DNA of 64,000 bases. Source: Rhizobium sp. BT04. Lineage in GTDB: Bacteria; Pseudomonadota; Alphaproteobacteria; Rhizobiales; Rhizobiaceae. The notes beneath the pieces are model-generated. The model was not told where the DNA came from. It saw only the letters and a program-made list of their open reading frames with translations, and did not search any database. Each line of letters starts with the position of its first letter. Position 1 is the stretch's first letter. The translations under genes were made by a program, and so were the position numbers. This document shows positions 43,547 to 53,354 of this stretch, piece by piece. The stretch covers positions 186,001-250,000 of the forward strand of contig NZ_CP125653.1 in assembly GCF_030053135.1 (NCBI RefSeq), written 5' to 3'.

Positions 43547-44884
43547 TCAGTTGCGCAGATATTCCTCCATGGAATCGTCGAGCGCCTCGACCCAGGGCGT
43601 GTGGTGCGTCGGCGACATGTTGCCGGTCATCAGCGACCGATAGGCATGGTCGCGGAAGCCCATGATGTTATGGGCCTTGTGATGTTCCCACTCCATGAAG
43701 GTCCGGTTGGTGCCCTCGATGTCGAAGGAGGGATAATCGGTTTCGGCAAGCAGTTCCTTCACATAGTCGCCCTGATACCAGATCATCTGCTCGGCATCCT
43801 CGAGCGTCTCCTCGCGGGCGCGCCACATGTCGAAATTGGCCTTCAGCTCCTCTTCCGGCGGCAGGGTGATGCGGCCCATCATCACGTCGCGCGCCCACCA
43901 GGCCTGCACGTCGAACATGTTGAAGGTGTAGAACTGGTCCTGCATGCCGATGTAGAAAAGCTGCGGGTTCTTGTCGAAGATCACCCCCTTGTAGAGGCTG
44001 TCAGCCCAGAGGCGGTTGGCGGTCTTCAGCCGGAGATCGTCGGGCAGGAAGGGGAAGTGGTGCTGGTAGCCGGTGCAGAGGATCACGGCGTCGACCTCCT
44101 TGGTCGAGCCGTCGAGGAAATGCGCCGTGCGGTTTTCGAGCTTGGTCAGCAGCGGCCGCTCCTCGAAATTCTCCGGCCATTTGAAGCCCATCGGCTTCGA
44201 GCGGTAGCTCGTCGTGACCGATTTTGCGCCGTATTTCCAGCATTGCGAGCCGATGTCTTCGGCCGAATAGCTGCGGCCGACGATGAGGATATCCTTGCCC
44301 TTGAACTCCAGCGCGTCGCGGAAATCATGGGCATGCAGCACCCGGCCGTTGAAGGTCTTGACGCCCTCGAAATAGGGCACGTTCGGCGTCGAGAAATGAC
44401 CGGATGCCACGACGACATAGTCGAATTCCTCGTCATACATCCGGTCCTCGATGCGGTTATGCGCCGTCACCGTGAACTTCTTCGTCTGATCGTCGAAGCG
44501 GACCATGCGCACCGGCGTGCTGAAACGCACCCAGTGGCGGACATTGGCCTTCTCGACGCGGCCCTTGATATAGTCCCAGAGCACGGCGCGCGGCGGGTAG
44601 GAGGCGATCGGCTTGCCGAAATGCTCCTCGAAGGAGTAATCGGCAAATTCGAGGCATTCCTTCGGGCCGTTCGACCAGAGATAACGATACATGCTGCCGT
44701 GCACCGGTTCGCCATATTCGTCGAGGCCGGTGCGCCAGGTATAGTTCCAGAGTCCGCCCCAGTCCGACTGCTTTTCGAAGCAGACGATCTCCGGGATTTC
44801 GGCGCCCTTCTGGGCGGCCGATTGAAAGGCGCGCAGCTGCGCCAGCCCGGAAGGACCGGCACCGATGACGGCAACTCTTGTCAT
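43547..44884 (-). CDS. tmm: Trimethylamine monooxygenase (flavin-containing)
   Basis: The 445-residue FMO has the FAD motif GAGPSG (8-13), the FMO signature '[11 protein letters not shown]', the NADPH motif '[10 protein letters not shown]' and '[13 protein letters not shown]'. '[31 protein letters not shown]' and '[18 protein letters not shown]' match bacterial Tmm rather than generic FMOs. It oxidises trimethylamine to TMAO with NADPH and oxygen. ATG at 44884 follows AGAGGGGA. It is the last gene after dmmC, separated by 83 bases. Confidence 0.9.
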   Translation of the reverse strand: MTRVAVIGAGPSGLAQLRAFQSAAQKGAEIPEIVCFEKQSDWGGLWNYTWRTGLDEYGEPVHGSMYRYLWSNGPKECLEFADYSFEEHFGKPIASYPPRAVLWDYIKGRVEKANVRHWVRFSTPVRMVRFDDQTKKFTVTAHNRIEDRMYDEEFDYVVVASGHFSTPNVPYFEGVKTFNGRVLHAHDFRDALEFKGKDILIVGRSYSAEDIGSQCWKYGAKSVTTSYRSKPMGFKWPENFEERPLLTKLENRTAHFLDGSTKEVDAVILCTGYQHHFPFLPDDLRLKTANRLWADSLYKGVIFDKNPQLFYIGMQDQFYTFNMFDVQAWWARDVMMGRITLPPEEELKANFDMWRAREETLEDAEQMIWYQGDYVKELLAETDYPSFDIEGTNRTFMEWEHHKAHNIMGFRDHAYRSLMTGNMSPTHHTPWVEALDDSMEEYLRN

Positions 44885-44967
44885 GAAGCATTCCCCTCTT
44901 GATGATATCGCATTGCCTGGATTGCGCGTCTGCAAAGACGCGCGGCTCTGGTGCGCATCGCTGCGCG

Positions 44968-46008
44968 TCAGTCGGGATAGATGCCGGGGCTGGTTGGAGC
45001 CCCGTCGTCATATTTGGAAAGCCAGTCGATTGTCGTCTCGCGGAAGCGGGTGAGCCCCTTGTAGTCGATCAGCTCCGGCGGCAGCGTCTTCAGCACGCGC
45101 GGGAAGCGCCGCGCCCATTTCGGCACGGTGACGAGCTCTTCCATGTTCATCAGGTAGCAGCGGATGACGAAGAGGATGGCGTTCGAGCGCGGCAGGCGCC
45201 AGAGGCTCTGCAGCTCGACGCGCAGATGCACCTTCTCGCCGACATTGTCAGGCGTCACCGTGGTGCGGTCAGGACCCCACTTGTGATAATTCTCCGGGCT
45301 GGTGTCGAGGCGCGGATTGATCGTCATCGTCCAGTTGAAGCGCCGTGTCGGCTTGCCCTGCTGCAGGTTCAGCAGGAATTTCAAGGCCCGGTCGAAGACG
45401 CCGATTTGATGGGCGAGCGGCACCGGCCCGTGCCATTCCATGAAGTTCATGCCGATGTCGAAATCGAGCGACCAATCGGCCTGCGTCGTCACCATGCCGG
45501 CATCCATCCAGAGATTGCCGTCGCGCTGGTCGACGATGCAGAAATCGCCCTGGGCCTGGCGGGTAATATATTCGAAGGGCTCACAGGGCAGCGTCGAGGC
45601 ATCGCCGAAGGTGAAGCTGTCGTCGATGCCGAGCGGTCGATTGATCCAGCGCCATTGGTCGCCGTCGCGGATCAGCGTGAAATGGTCGGGGTAGCCCGCC
45701 GCCTGCTGTTCCATCAAAAGTTCGAGCGTATCCCACTGCGCGCCCATCATGTGCGGCAGCGCCTGGTAGCGCAGCGGATCCTCCTTCAAGACCTGCGCCC
45801 GGTCCTGCATCTCGGCGACATAATGTTCGTCGACGTCGATCAGGCTTTCATAGACGGTCCCCGGCCGGCCGTGCACATGCGGCTCCATATTGACCGAATA
45901 CATGTATTCGTCGCGATCGAAGGGAAACGGGAAGCGGCGGATGTTACCGGGGCTGTTGCGGTAGCTGAAATCGTCCCGGAATGTTTCCTGCTTGAAGGCG
46001 ATTGCCAT
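44968..46008 (-). CDS. dmmC: Dimethylamine monooxygenase heme subunit (DUF3445, heme-dependent oxidative N-demethylase)
   Basis: The 346-residue protein is of the DUF3445 / heme-dependent oxidative N-demethylase family, with '[28 protein letters not shown]' and the C-terminal '[25 protein letters not shown]'. In this family a PAS-like fold holds heme and oxidises a secondary amine, here dimethylamine to methylamine plus formaldehyde. Electrons come from DmmB and DmmA, encoded just upstream. AAGGAGA precedes the ATG. Confidence 0.88.
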   Translation of the reverse strand: MAIAFKQETFRDDFSYRNSPGNIRRFPFPFDRDEYMYSVNMEPHVHGRPGTVYESLIDVDEHYVAEMQDRAQVLKEDPLRYQALPHMMGAQWDTLELLMEQQAAGYPDHFTLIRDGDQWRWINRPLGIDDSFTFGDASTLPCEPFEYITRQAQGDFCIVDQRDGNLWMDAGMVTTQADWSLDFDIGMNFMEWHGPVPLAHQIGVFDRALKFLLNLQQGKPTRRFNWTMTINPRLDTSPENYHKWGPDRTTVTPDNVGEKVHLRVELQSLWRLPRSNAILFVIRCYLMNMEELVTVPKWARRFPRVLKTLPPELIDYKGLTRFRETTIDWLSKYDDGAPTSPGIYPD

Positions 46009-46042
46009 GTCCGGTCTCCTTGTTCCGCCGTGTCAGATGCCG

Positions 46043-47008
46043 CTAGAGATCAAGATGCAGCGTGTTTCCCTCGAAGCGGGAAACACAGATCATCACCTTG
46101 CGCCCGGATGCTTTTTCTTCGCTCGTCAGATAGACGTCATGGTGCAGCAGCTTGCCGTCGCAGGTGACGACTGCGGTTTCGCATTGACCGCAGGCGCCGC
46201 CGCGACAGAGGAAGGGCGCGTCGACGCCCGCCGCCTCGATCGCTTCCAGCATGCTTTCGTGATGGCCGACCTTCACGGTCTTGCCGGATCGCAGGAGTTC
46301 GATCGCGAAGGGTTTGCCGGGCAGCGACGACAGGAACCGTTCCGAATGCAGGTTCTGCTCCGGCCAGCCGGCGTTGAGACCGCTTTTCAGCACGCCGTCG
46401 ATCATGCCGGAGGGGCCGCAGACATAGAGATGCGTGCCGAGCGGCTGGCTATCGAGCAGGCGCGTCAGCGGGATGGCGCCGCCTTCGGCATCGCAATGGA
46501 TCTTAATCCGATGCGGACCATAGCGCTCCTGGAGTTCCCGCCAATAGGCGCCGCGGTCGCGCGTGCGGATGGCATAATGCAGTTCGAAATTGGCGCCCTC
46601 GCGGGAAAACTGCTCCATCATCGCAATGAAGGGAGTGATGCCGATGCCGCCGGCGATCAGAAGATGCTTGCGCCCGCGCCAGTCCGGCTGGAAGAGGTTG
46701 ACGGGATAGCTGACCTTCAGCTCGTCGCCTTCCCGCACCTTCTCATGCATGAAGGTGGAGCCGCCGCGTGAATCCTCGACATGCAGCACGCTGATCTCAT
46801 AGGCCGCGCAATCATGCGGCGGCGACATCAGCGAATAGGCGTTGCGGCGCATGTGGCCGCCATCGTTCATCGAAACGATGACATGCGCGCCGCCGGAGAA
46901 ATATGGCATCGGCTTGCCGTCGAGGCGCTCGAAGCGAAAGCGCTTGATGCGTTCGGCGATCGGCGTGATGCGCGCCACGCGGACGGGAATTTCAGTGCCA
47001 CCGCTCAA
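46043..47008 (-). CDS. dmmB: Dimethylamine monooxygenase reductase subunit (PDR/VanB type)
   Basis: The 321-residue protein has an FAD/FMN domain ('RRNAYSLMSPP'), an NAD domain ('IAGGIGITPFIAMM', 'YVCGPSGMIDGV') and a C-terminal plant-type [2Fe-2S] ferredoxin ('CRGGACGQCETAVV' with a later Cys). It passes electrons from NADPH to the heme subunit. The start is a TTG overlapping the dmmA stop (TTGA) with GGAG upstream; the long open frame beyond it is a reading of dmmA in another frame. Confidence 0.88.
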   Translation of the reverse strand: MSGGTEIPVRVARITPIAERIKRFRFERLDGKPMPYFSGGAHVIVSMNDGGHMRRNAYSLMSPPHDCAAYEISVLHVEDSRGGSTFMHEKVREGDELKVSYPVNLFQPDWRGRKHLLIAGGIGITPFIAMMEQFSREGANFELHYAIRTRDRGAYWRELQERYGPHRIKIHCDAEGGAIPLTRLLDSQPLGTHLYVCGPSGMIDGVLKSGLNAGWPEQNLHSERFLSSLPGKPFAIELLRSGKTVKVGHHESMLEAIEAAGVDAPFLCRGGACGQCETAVVTCDGKLLHHDVYLTSEEKASGRKVMICVSRFEGNTLHLDL

Positions 47009-47610
47009 AGGAACAACTCCTCCGGCTCGGGTGCACTGCCGGGCTCTTCCGCATCGATATTGACGCCCTGGAAGGCGGCGAGCCGGCGCGAATAATGATC
47101 GCGCACCAGAAGCGAGAGCCCGCAATGGCTGCAGGCGAAGGGGCTGGTGGTGACGTCGTCGGTGATGCCTTTGCAATGGACGCATTGCACGCGCCTGGCC
47201 AGCGAGCCGCGGTGCTCGGTGATAGCAGAGGCATGGTCCATGCCGTAATCGAGCGCGACGAGCATCGCCTGGCCGATGAAACCTTCGGTGCCCGAGATAT
47301 AAAGCCGCGTGCCCATATGGGCGGTGGCAAGCGAGCCTTTCAATCGGAAGAGCAGCGTTGCGATCGTCGGGGCGGTGAAGAACATGTCGGCGCCGAGGTG
47401 GCGAAGCGCCTCGTCCAGGCCGGTGCCTTGCGAGCCGCGGGCGACATAGAGAATCTCGCTGCGGGAAAGCGCCGCTTCGTCAAGCGCCGGCTGCTGGTCG
47501 AGCAGAGCCTTGGCGCCCTCCCCTTCGAGTGCGAAAATGTGCCGCCGGGCATTGGGCTGGATGGTCAGGCCCGTGTAAACTGGTCGGCTCTTGATGCCTG
47601 CAACGAGCAT
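47005..47610 (-). CDS. dmmA: Dimethylamine monooxygenase subunit DmmA
   Basis: The 201-residue protein has a C-terminal rubredoxin-like metal site 'CVHCKG...CSHCGL' (two CxxC pairs) followed by 'LLVRDHYSRRLAAFQGV', the conserved end of the DmmA family. The N-terminal part ('YVARGSQGTGLDEALRHLGADMFFTAP') resembles a ferredoxin-reductase-like fold. It is a required electron-transfer or assembly subunit. AAGGAG precedes the start, and its stop overlaps the dmmB start. Confidence 0.88.
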   Translation of the reverse strand: MLVAGIKSRPVYTGLTIQPNARRHIFALEGEGAKALLDQQPALDEAALSRSEILYVARGSQGTGLDEALRHLGADMFFTAPTIATLLFRLKGSLATAHMGTRLYISGTEGFIGQAMLVALDYGMDHASAITEHRGSLARRVQCVHCKGITDDVTTSPFACSHCGLSLLVRDHYSRRLAAFQGVNIDAEEPGSAPEPEELFL

Positions 47611-47621
47611 TGGCGTGCTCC

Positions 47622-48755
47622 TTAACCCAGGACAGTCCTCTTCTTCTTCTCCGGATCGTCGAAGGGAAGCGTGTGGGCGGTGGCGCCTGCCTTGACGGTC
47701 TTGCCGCGGACGTCGAGTTTCGTCCCATGCACTGCCTTGTCAACATCGAGACGGGCGATCGCCATGGATTTCTTCGTCAGCGATGAATAGCTCGGGCAGG
47801 TGATGACGCCGACTTTCTTGCCGTCGGCAAAGACCTCGTCGCCGAGATCGGCCGGCCCGTCGGCATCGATCAGCATGCCGAAGATCTTGAAGCGCTCCTT
47901 GCCCTTGAGGCGGGCATGTTCCTCGGCGCCACGGAAACCCGTCTTGCCGGGGCTGACGGTGAAGTCGAGGCCGAGTTCCCAGAGACTGTCGCCGGGCGGC
48001 TGGTCGGCGAACGGATACATCTGCGAATTGTCGTAGGGGTAGAACAGCAGGTAGCTTTCGACGCGCAGCATGTCGAGAACCGAGAAGCAGCAGGGGATGA
48101 TGCCCATCTCCTTGCCCTCCTCGACGATCCGGTCCCAGACCATGACGGCGTCCTGGCCGCGCACGAAGATCTCGTAGCCGCGTTCGCCGGTATAGCCGGT
48201 GCGCGAGATCATCACCGGCGCGCCGAACAGCGTCGTCTGCATGTGATGGAAATATTTGAGATCGCGGATGCCGGGCACATATTTGGCGAGATAGTCGACC
48301 GCGAGCGGGCCCTGCAGCGATAGGTCGTGCAGGTCGTCGTCGAAGAGCACGGCGCAATTGCGGCCGGCGGCCTGCCTGACGACCTCCTCGTGGCCGGAGC
48401 CCGAGCCATGCACCAGCATCCAGGAATTCGGGCCGGTGCGATAGACGATGCAGTCGTCGGTGAAATGGCCGCGCTCGTTCAGCATGGTCGCATAGACCGA
48501 GCGGCCGGGATAGATCTTCGTCAGGTCGCGGGTGGTGATGTAATCGAGCACGGCGATGGCGTGCGGGCCGACCAGGTGCACCTTCTTCAGGCCGGAGACG
48601 TCCATGATGCCGGCCTTGGTGCGGACGGCGACATGCTCTTCCGACATGTCCTTGTCATAGGTCCAGGCGGTCCCCATGCCGCTCCAGTCCTCGAGCTTCG
48701 AGCCAAGAGCGCGGTGCCGATCCGCTAAGGTGGAGAAACGCCATGATAGAGCCAT
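47622..48755 (-). CDS. dmmD: GcvT-like tetrahydrofolate aminomethyltransferase (DmmD)
   Basis: The 377-residue protein has the GcvT/DmdA fold with 'VSGLKKVHLVGPHAIAVLDYITTRDL', 'SRTGYTGERGYEIF' and a C-terminal GcvT barrel. In the dmmDABC operon it is thought to bind THF and trap the formaldehyde released from dimethylamine as methylene-THF. Order (D-A-B-C) and 11-base spacing to dmmA match that operon. ATG at 48755 follows GAGGGAA. Letter assignment rests on gene order. Confidence 0.82.
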   Translation of the reverse strand: MALSWRFSTLADRHRALGSKLEDWSGMGTAWTYDKDMSEEHVAVRTKAGIMDVSGLKKVHLVGPHAIAVLDYITTRDLTKIYPGRSVYATMLNERGHFTDDCIVYRTGPNSWMLVHGSGSGHEEVVRQAAGRNCAVLFDDDLHDLSLQGPLAVDYLAKYVPGIRDLKYFHHMQTTLFGAPVMISRTGYTGERGYEIFVRGQDAVMVWDRIVEEGKEMGIIPCCFSVLDMLRVESYLLFYPYDNSQMYPFADQPPGDSLWELGLDFTVSPGKTGFRGAEEHARLKGKERFKIFGMLIDADGPADLGDEVFADGKKVGVITCPSYSSLTKKSMAIARLDVDKAVHGTKLDVRGKTVKAGATAHTLPFDDPEKKKRTVLG

Positions 48756-48797
48756 TTTCGTTCCCTCTTGTTTCCTGTACGGAATATTTATTTCTTG

Positions 48798-48825
48798 ACT
48801 ATATAAGTCTTTCGCGTCGTGGCAA
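48798..48825 (-). promoter_or_regulatory. Candidate promoter of dmmDABC-tmm
   Basis: On the minus strand TTGCCA (48820-48825) and TATAGT (48798-48803) are 16 bases apart, about 45 bases before the dmmD ATG. This suggests dmmDABC-tmm has its own promoter within the 132-base gap after purU. Confidence 0.5.
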
Positions 48826-48887
48826 GCCCATCCGGCATGCATTTCCCCAAAACTTCTGTAGCATCTGGCCTGCCGCCGACGACCCTC

Positions 48888-49772
48888 TTACCCCATGCGT
48901 TCGGAGGCGTAGCTGCCAGGGCTGGCCGGGAAGACGACGGTGCGGTTGCCGTTGATGAAGGTGCGGTGATGGATATGGGCGTGGATGGCCCGCGCCAGCA
49001 CCTGGCTTTCGACATCGCGGCCGATCGAGACATAGTCGTCGGGCGACTGCGCATGGGTGATGCGCGCCGTGTCCTGCTCGATGATCGGGCCCTCGTCGAG
49101 ATCGGCGGTGACGTAATGCGCGGTTGCCCCGATCAGCTTGACGCCGCGGCCATAGGCCTGCTTGTAGGGATTGGCGCCCTTGAAGCTCGGCAGGAAGGAG
49201 TGGTGGATGTTGATGATCTTGCCCGACATCTTGCTGCACATCTCGTCCGACAGGATCTGCATGTAGCGGGCGAGCACGATTAGCTCGGTGCCGGTCTGCT
49301 CGGCCACTTCCATGATCCGGGCCTCGGCCTGCACCTTGTTGGCCTTGGTGACCGGAATATGGTGGAAGGGGATGTCGTGATTGACGACGACCTTCTGGTA
49401 GTCGAAATGGTTGGATACGACGCCGACGATGTCGATCGGCAGGGCGCCGATCTTCCAGCGGTAGAGCAGGTCGTTGAGACAATGGCCGAAGCGCGACACC
49501 ATCAGCAGCACCTTCATGCGCTTCTCGCTGTCGTGGAATTCGTATTCCATTTCGAAGGGCGCGGCGACGGCGGCAAAATCGGCGCCGATCTCGGTGCCGG
49601 AAAGTCCCTCTTCGGAAATGAAGCTGACGCGCATGAAGAACTTGCCGGTATCGAGATCGTCGAACTGGCTGGAATCGATGATGTTGCAGCCCTTCTCGGC
49701 CAGATAGCTCGAAATCGCCGCCACGATGCCGCGCGTCGATGTGCAGGATACGGTGAGTACGACGTTCTTCAT
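48888..49772 (-). CDS. purU: Formyltetrahydrofolate deformylase
   Basis: The 294-residue protein has an N-terminal ACT domain (about 1-80) and a formyltransferase-like domain with 'NIHHSFLPSFKGANPYKQAYGRGVKLIGATAHYVT' and the catalytic Asn/His/Asp set. It hydrolyses 10-formyl-THF to formate and THF. Next to methylamine genes it would recycle THF that has been charged with one-carbon units, sending carbon to formate and then CO2. Confidence 0.93.
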   Translation of the reverse strand: MKNVVLTVSCTSTRGIVAAISSYLAEKGCNIIDSSQFDDLDTGKFFMRVSFISEEGLSGTEIGADFAAVAAPFEMEYEFHDSEKRMKVLLMVSRFGHCLNDLLYRWKIGALPIDIVGVVSNHFDYQKVVVNHDIPFHHIPVTKANKVQAEARIMEVAEQTGTELIVLARYMQILSDEMCSKMSGKIINIHHSFLPSFKGANPYKQAYGRGVKLIGATAHYVTADLDEGPIIEQDTARITHAQSPDDYVSIGRDVESQVLARAIHAHIHHRTFINGNRTVVFPASPGSYASERMG

Positions 49773-49867
49773 GCTGTCTCTTCCTTCGCCGTTTCAAGCG
49801 CAGAGGGCCTGGTCACGCCGGAACTGTCGGCGTGACCAGCATGTCACTGCAGATGTCTGCCCGCTTC

Positions 49868-51175
49868 TCAGATGTCGAGCGTGCTGTCGCGTTCCCACTG
49901 GGTGAAATGCGAGCAGTATGCATTCCATTCCCGATGCTTGAGCTTGAGATAGGCGGCCGAAAACTCGGCCCCGATCGCCGCCTTCAGGCCCTCGTCGGCA
50001 TCATAGGCGCGCAGCGCATCGAGCAGGTTGAGCGGCAGGCGCGGCGCATCCTTCACCAGATGCCCCTCGGCATACATGTCGATATCGTAGTGCGGGCCGG
50101 GGTCTGCATGGCTGCGGATACCGTCGAGGCCGGCGGCGATAATGATCGCCTGTAAGAGGTACGGGTTGACCGCCCCGTCCGGCAGGCGCAGCTCGAAACG
50201 TCCCGGCCCCGGCACGCGCACCATGTGGGTGCGGTTGTTGCCCGTCCAGGTGACGGTGTTCGGCGACCAGGTGGCGCCCGATGTCGTGCGCGGCGCGTTG
50301 ATGCGCTTGTAGGAATTGACCGTCGGATTGGTGATCGCGGCCAATGCGGAGGCATGTTTCATGATGCCGCCGAGGAAGGTTTTACCCTGGGCGGAGAGCC
50401 CGAAGGCCATTTCCTTGTCGGCAAAGGCGTTGACCTTGCCGTCGACGTCCCAGACCGAGATGTGGGCATGGCAGCCGTTCCCGGTCAGGCCCTTGAACGG
50501 CTTCGGCATGAAGGTGGCGCGAAGGCCGTGCTTTTCGGCGACCGACTTGACCATGAACTTGAAGAAGGAGTGCTTGTCCGCCGTTTGGAGCGCGTCGTCA
50601 TATTCCCAGTTCATCTCGAACTGGCCGTTCGCGTCCTCGTGGTCGTTCTGATAGGGCTTCCAGCCGAGCTCGAGCATGTAATCGCAAATCTCGGCGATGA
50701 CATCGTAGCGGCGCATCACCGCCTGCTGATCGTAGCAAGGCTTCTCGGCGGTATCGAACTGGTCTGAAATCACCGAGCCGTCGGAAGAGATGAGAAAGAA
50801 CTCGGGCTCGACGCCGGTTTTTACCCGGAGCCCTTCTTTCGCAGCTTCGGCGACCAGTCTTTTCAGCAGCACACGCGGTGCCTGTTCGACAGGCTGATCG
50901 TCCATGACGCAGTCGGCGGCAACCCAGGCGACGTCCTTCTTCCATGGGAGCTGGATGACGGAGGAAGCATCGGGAACCGCAAACAGGTCGGGATGGGCCG
51001 GCGTCAGATCGAGCCAGGTCGCGAAACCCGCGAAACCGGCGCCATCCTTCTGCATGTCGGCAATGGCTTCAGCCGGGACCAGTTTGGCGCGTTGACCGCC
51101 GAACAGGTCGGTGTAGCTGATCATGAAATATTTGATGCCTTTGTCTCTGGCAAAAGCAGCAAGGTCCAGTGTCAT
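49868..51175 (-). CDS. gmaS: Gamma-glutamylmethylamide synthetase (type III glutamine synthetase-like)
   Basis: The 435-residue protein has the glutamine synthetase fold with 'GVEPEFFL', 'GNGCHAHISVW', 'NNRTHMVRVP' and 'RFELRLPDGAVNPYL'. It belongs to the GlnT/GmaS branch and not to GlnA. GmaS ligates methylamine to glutamate with ATP, giving gamma-glutamylmethylamide. Placement between purU and mgsCBA supports gmaS over a plain glutamine synthetase. It is 81 bases after mgsC. Confidence 0.88.
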   Translation of the reverse strand: MTLDLAAFARDKGIKYFMISYTDLFGGQRAKLVPAEAIADMQKDGAGFAGFATWLDLTPAHPDLFAVPDASSVIQLPWKKDVAWVAADCVMDDQPVEQAPRVLLKRLVAEAAKEGLRVKTGVEPEFFLISSDGSVISDQFDTAEKPCYDQQAVMRRYDVIAEICDYMLELGWKPYQNDHEDANGQFEMNWEYDDALQTADKHSFFKFMVKSVAEKHGLRATFMPKPFKGLTGNGCHAHISVWDVDGKVNAFADKEMAFGLSAQGKTFLGGIMKHASALAAITNPTVNSYKRINAPRTTSGATWSPNTVTWTGNNRTHMVRVPGPGRFELRLPDGAVNPYLLQAIIIAAGLDGIRSHADPGPHYDIDMYAEGHLVKDAPRLPLNLLDALRAYDADEGLKAAIGAEFSAAYLKLKHREWNAYCSHFTQWERDSTLDI

Positions 51176-51256
51176 TTCTCGTTCCCCTTTGGATTTCTTG
51201 GAGACACTTAGGTTATGGATATGAGACGGCCGGGACTCTTGCCCGGCCGGTAGAAA

Positions 51257-52585
51257 TCAGAAGCCTCCCTTGCCGGGAATCCAATTGGTGCCGGCGAGCG
51301 GCACCTGCGCCATGGCCGATGCCTCGATCGTCAGTGCGACCAGGTCTTCCGGCTCGAGATTGTGCAGATGGTTCTTGCCACAGGCACGCGCGATCGTCTG
51401 CGCCTCGAGCGTCATGACCTTGAGGTAGTTGGCGAGGCGGCGGCCGGCCGCAACCGGGTCGAGGCGTTTTGCGAGCTCCGGATCCTGGGTGGTGATGCCG
51501 GCCGGATCCTTGCCTTCATGCCAATCGTCATAGGCGCCGGCCGTGGTGCCGAGCTTCTGATATTCCTCTTCCCAATGCGGGTCGTTGTCGCCGATGGCGA
51601 CGAGCGCCGCCGTGCCGATCGCCACCGCATCGGCGCCGAGCGCCAGCGCCTTGGCGACGTCGGCGCCCGAGCGGATGCCGCCGGAAACGATCAGTTGCAC
51701 CTTGCGGTGCATGCCGAGATCCTGCAGCGCCTGGACGGCCGGACGAATGCAGGCAAGTGTCGGCATGCCGACATTCTCGATGAAGACATCCTGCGTCGCC
51801 GCGGTGCCGCCCTGCATGCCGTCGAGCACGACGACGTCGGCGCCTGCCTTCACGGCAAGGGCAGTGTCGTAGTACGGACGCGCGCCACCGACCTTGACGT
51901 AGATCGGCTTTTCCCAATCGGTGATCTCGCGCAGCTCCATGATCTTGATTTCCAGATCGTCGGGGCCGGTCCAGTCCGGATGGCGGCAGGCCGAGCGCTG
52001 GTCGATGCCCTTCGGCAGATTGCGCATATTGGCGACGCGGTCGGAGATCTTCTGGCCGAGCAGCATGCCGCCGCCGCCGGGCTTGGCGCCTTGGCCGACC
52101 ACGACTTCGATCGCATCGGCGCGGCGCAGATCCCTAGGGTTCATGCCGTAGCGCGACGGCAGGTATTGGTAGACCAGCGTTTGTGAATGGCCGCGTTCCT
52201 CATCCGTCATGCCGCCGTCGCCTGTCGTGGTCGACGTGCCGGCGATTGTTGCGCCGCGACCGAGCGCTTCCTTGGCATTGCCGGACAGCGCGCCGAAACT
52301 CATGCCGGCAATGGTGATCGGCGTCTTCAGCGTGATCGGTTTCTTGGCGAAACGGGAGCCGAGCACCACTGTCGTGTCGCATTTCTCGCGGTAGCCTTCG
52401 AGCGGATAGCGCGAGATTGAGGCGCCGAGAAACAGCAGGTCGTCGAAATGCGGAACCTTGCGCTTGGTGCCGGCGCCGCGGATATCATAGATACCGGTCG
52501 CGGCGGCGCGGCGGATTTCGGCGAGCGTATAATCATCGAACGTCGCGGATTTGCGCGGCGGGGTGTAGGGGTTGTGGTAGCTCAT
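51257..52585 (-). CDS. mgsC: N-methylglutamate synthase subunit C (FMN-binding glutamate synthase-like)
   Basis: The 442-residue protein has the FMN-binding glutamate synthase barrel with 'ITIAGMSFGALSGNAKEALGRGA', 'GQGAKPGGGGMLLGQKIS', 'IYVKVGGARPYYDTALAVKAGADVVVLDGMQGGTAAT' and 'VSGGIRSGADVAKALALGADAV'. With MgsA and MgsB it moves the methylamine group from gamma-glutamylmethylamide to 2-oxoglutarate, forming N-methylglutamate. ATG at 52585 follows GAGGGAC. Confidence 0.92.
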   Translation of the reverse strand: MSYHNPYTPPRKSATFDDYTLAEIRRAAATGIYDIRGAGTKRKVPHFDDLLFLGASISRYPLEGYREKCDTTVVLGSRFAKKPITLKTPITIAGMSFGALSGNAKEALGRGATIAGTSTTTGDGGMTDEERGHSQTLVYQYLPSRYGMNPRDLRRADAIEVVVGQGAKPGGGGMLLGQKISDRVANMRNLPKGIDQRSACRHPDWTGPDDLEIKIMELREITDWEKPIYVKVGGARPYYDTALAVKAGADVVVLDGMQGGTAATQDVFIENVGMPTLACIRPAVQALQDLGMHRKVQLIVSGGIRSGADVAKALALGADAVAIGTAALVAIGDNDPHWEEEYQKLGTTAGAYDDWHEGKDPAGITTQDPELAKRLDPVAAGRRLANYLKVMTLEAQTIARACGKNHLHNLEPEDLVALTIEASAMAQVPLAGTNWIPGKGGF

Positions 52586-52599
52586 GGATGTCCCTCGCC

Positions 52600-53286
52600 T
52601 CAATACGCGTCGGCGTTGTCGATGTTGAAATTGTAGAGCTTGCGGGCCGAGCCGTAGCGTTTGAACTCTTCGGGCCGGACGCCCGTGACCCCGGCGCGCT
52701 CGAGCAGTTCGGCAAGCTTGTCCAGATGTTCCGGCCGCATCTCTTTCTCGATGCAGTCGGAGCCGAGGCTCTTGACCTCGCCGCGGACGAATAGCTTGGC
52801 TTCGTAGAGCGAATCCCCCAGCGCATCGCCGGCGTCGCCGAGCACGACGAGATGGCCGGACTGGCCCATGAAGGCCGACATGTGGCCGATGCTGCCATGA
52901 ACGACGATGTCGATGCCCTTCATCGAAATGCCGCAACGCGACGCCGCATTGCCCTTGATGACCAGCAGGCCGCCTCGGCCGGTGGCGCCGGCATACTGGC
53001 TGGCGTCGCCCTCGATGACGACGGTGCCGGACATCATGTTTTCGGCAACGCCCGGACCGGCCGAGCCGTGAACCGTCACCCTGCCGCCGTCATTCATGCC
53101 GGCGCAGTAATAACCGACCGATCCCCTGACAGCGACCGTGACGGGGCTGTCGATGCCAACGGCAACGGCATGGCTGCCGCGCGGATTGACGACTTCGAAT
53201 TCCGTGTCGTTGGCCCCTTGAGAAAGGGCGTGCAGCGCGCTGTTCAGTTCGCGAAGAGGGGTGTTGGAAAGATCGAATATGGGCAT
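52600..53286 (-). CDS. mgsB: N-methylglutamate synthase subunit B (GXGXG domain)
   Basis: The 228-residue protein is a right-handed beta-helix of the glutamate synthase alpha-subunit C-terminal type, with repeated Gly turns ('VAVRGSVGYYCAGMNDGGRVTVHGSAGPGVAENMMSG', 'GNAASRCGISMKGIDIVVHG'). It forms the structural core of the split synthase. It is 14 bases upstream of mgsC. Confidence 0.92.
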   Translation of the reverse strand: MPIFDLSNTPLRELNSALHALSQGANDTEFEVVNPRGSHAVAVGIDSPVTVAVRGSVGYYCAGMNDGGRVTVHGSAGPGVAENMMSGTVVIEGDASQYAGATGRGGLLVIKGNAASRCGISMKGIDIVVHGSIGHMSAFMGQSGHLVVLGDAGDALGDSLYEAKLFVRGEVKSLGSDCIEKEMRPEHLDKLAELLERAGVTGVRPEEFKRYGSARKLYNFNIDNADAY

Positions 53287-53354
53287 TTATTCCTCGTTGG
53301 GAATCCTTGTTGATCTGGGAGACGGTCCGCGCCGGCTCTCGGCTCTCGCGCCCC

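Noticed and set aside
49868-51175. Calling the glutamine synthetase-like gene an ordinary glnA
   Set aside because: Sequence pattern and length fit the GlnT/GmaS branch, and it lies between purU and mgsCBA, where gmaS is expected.
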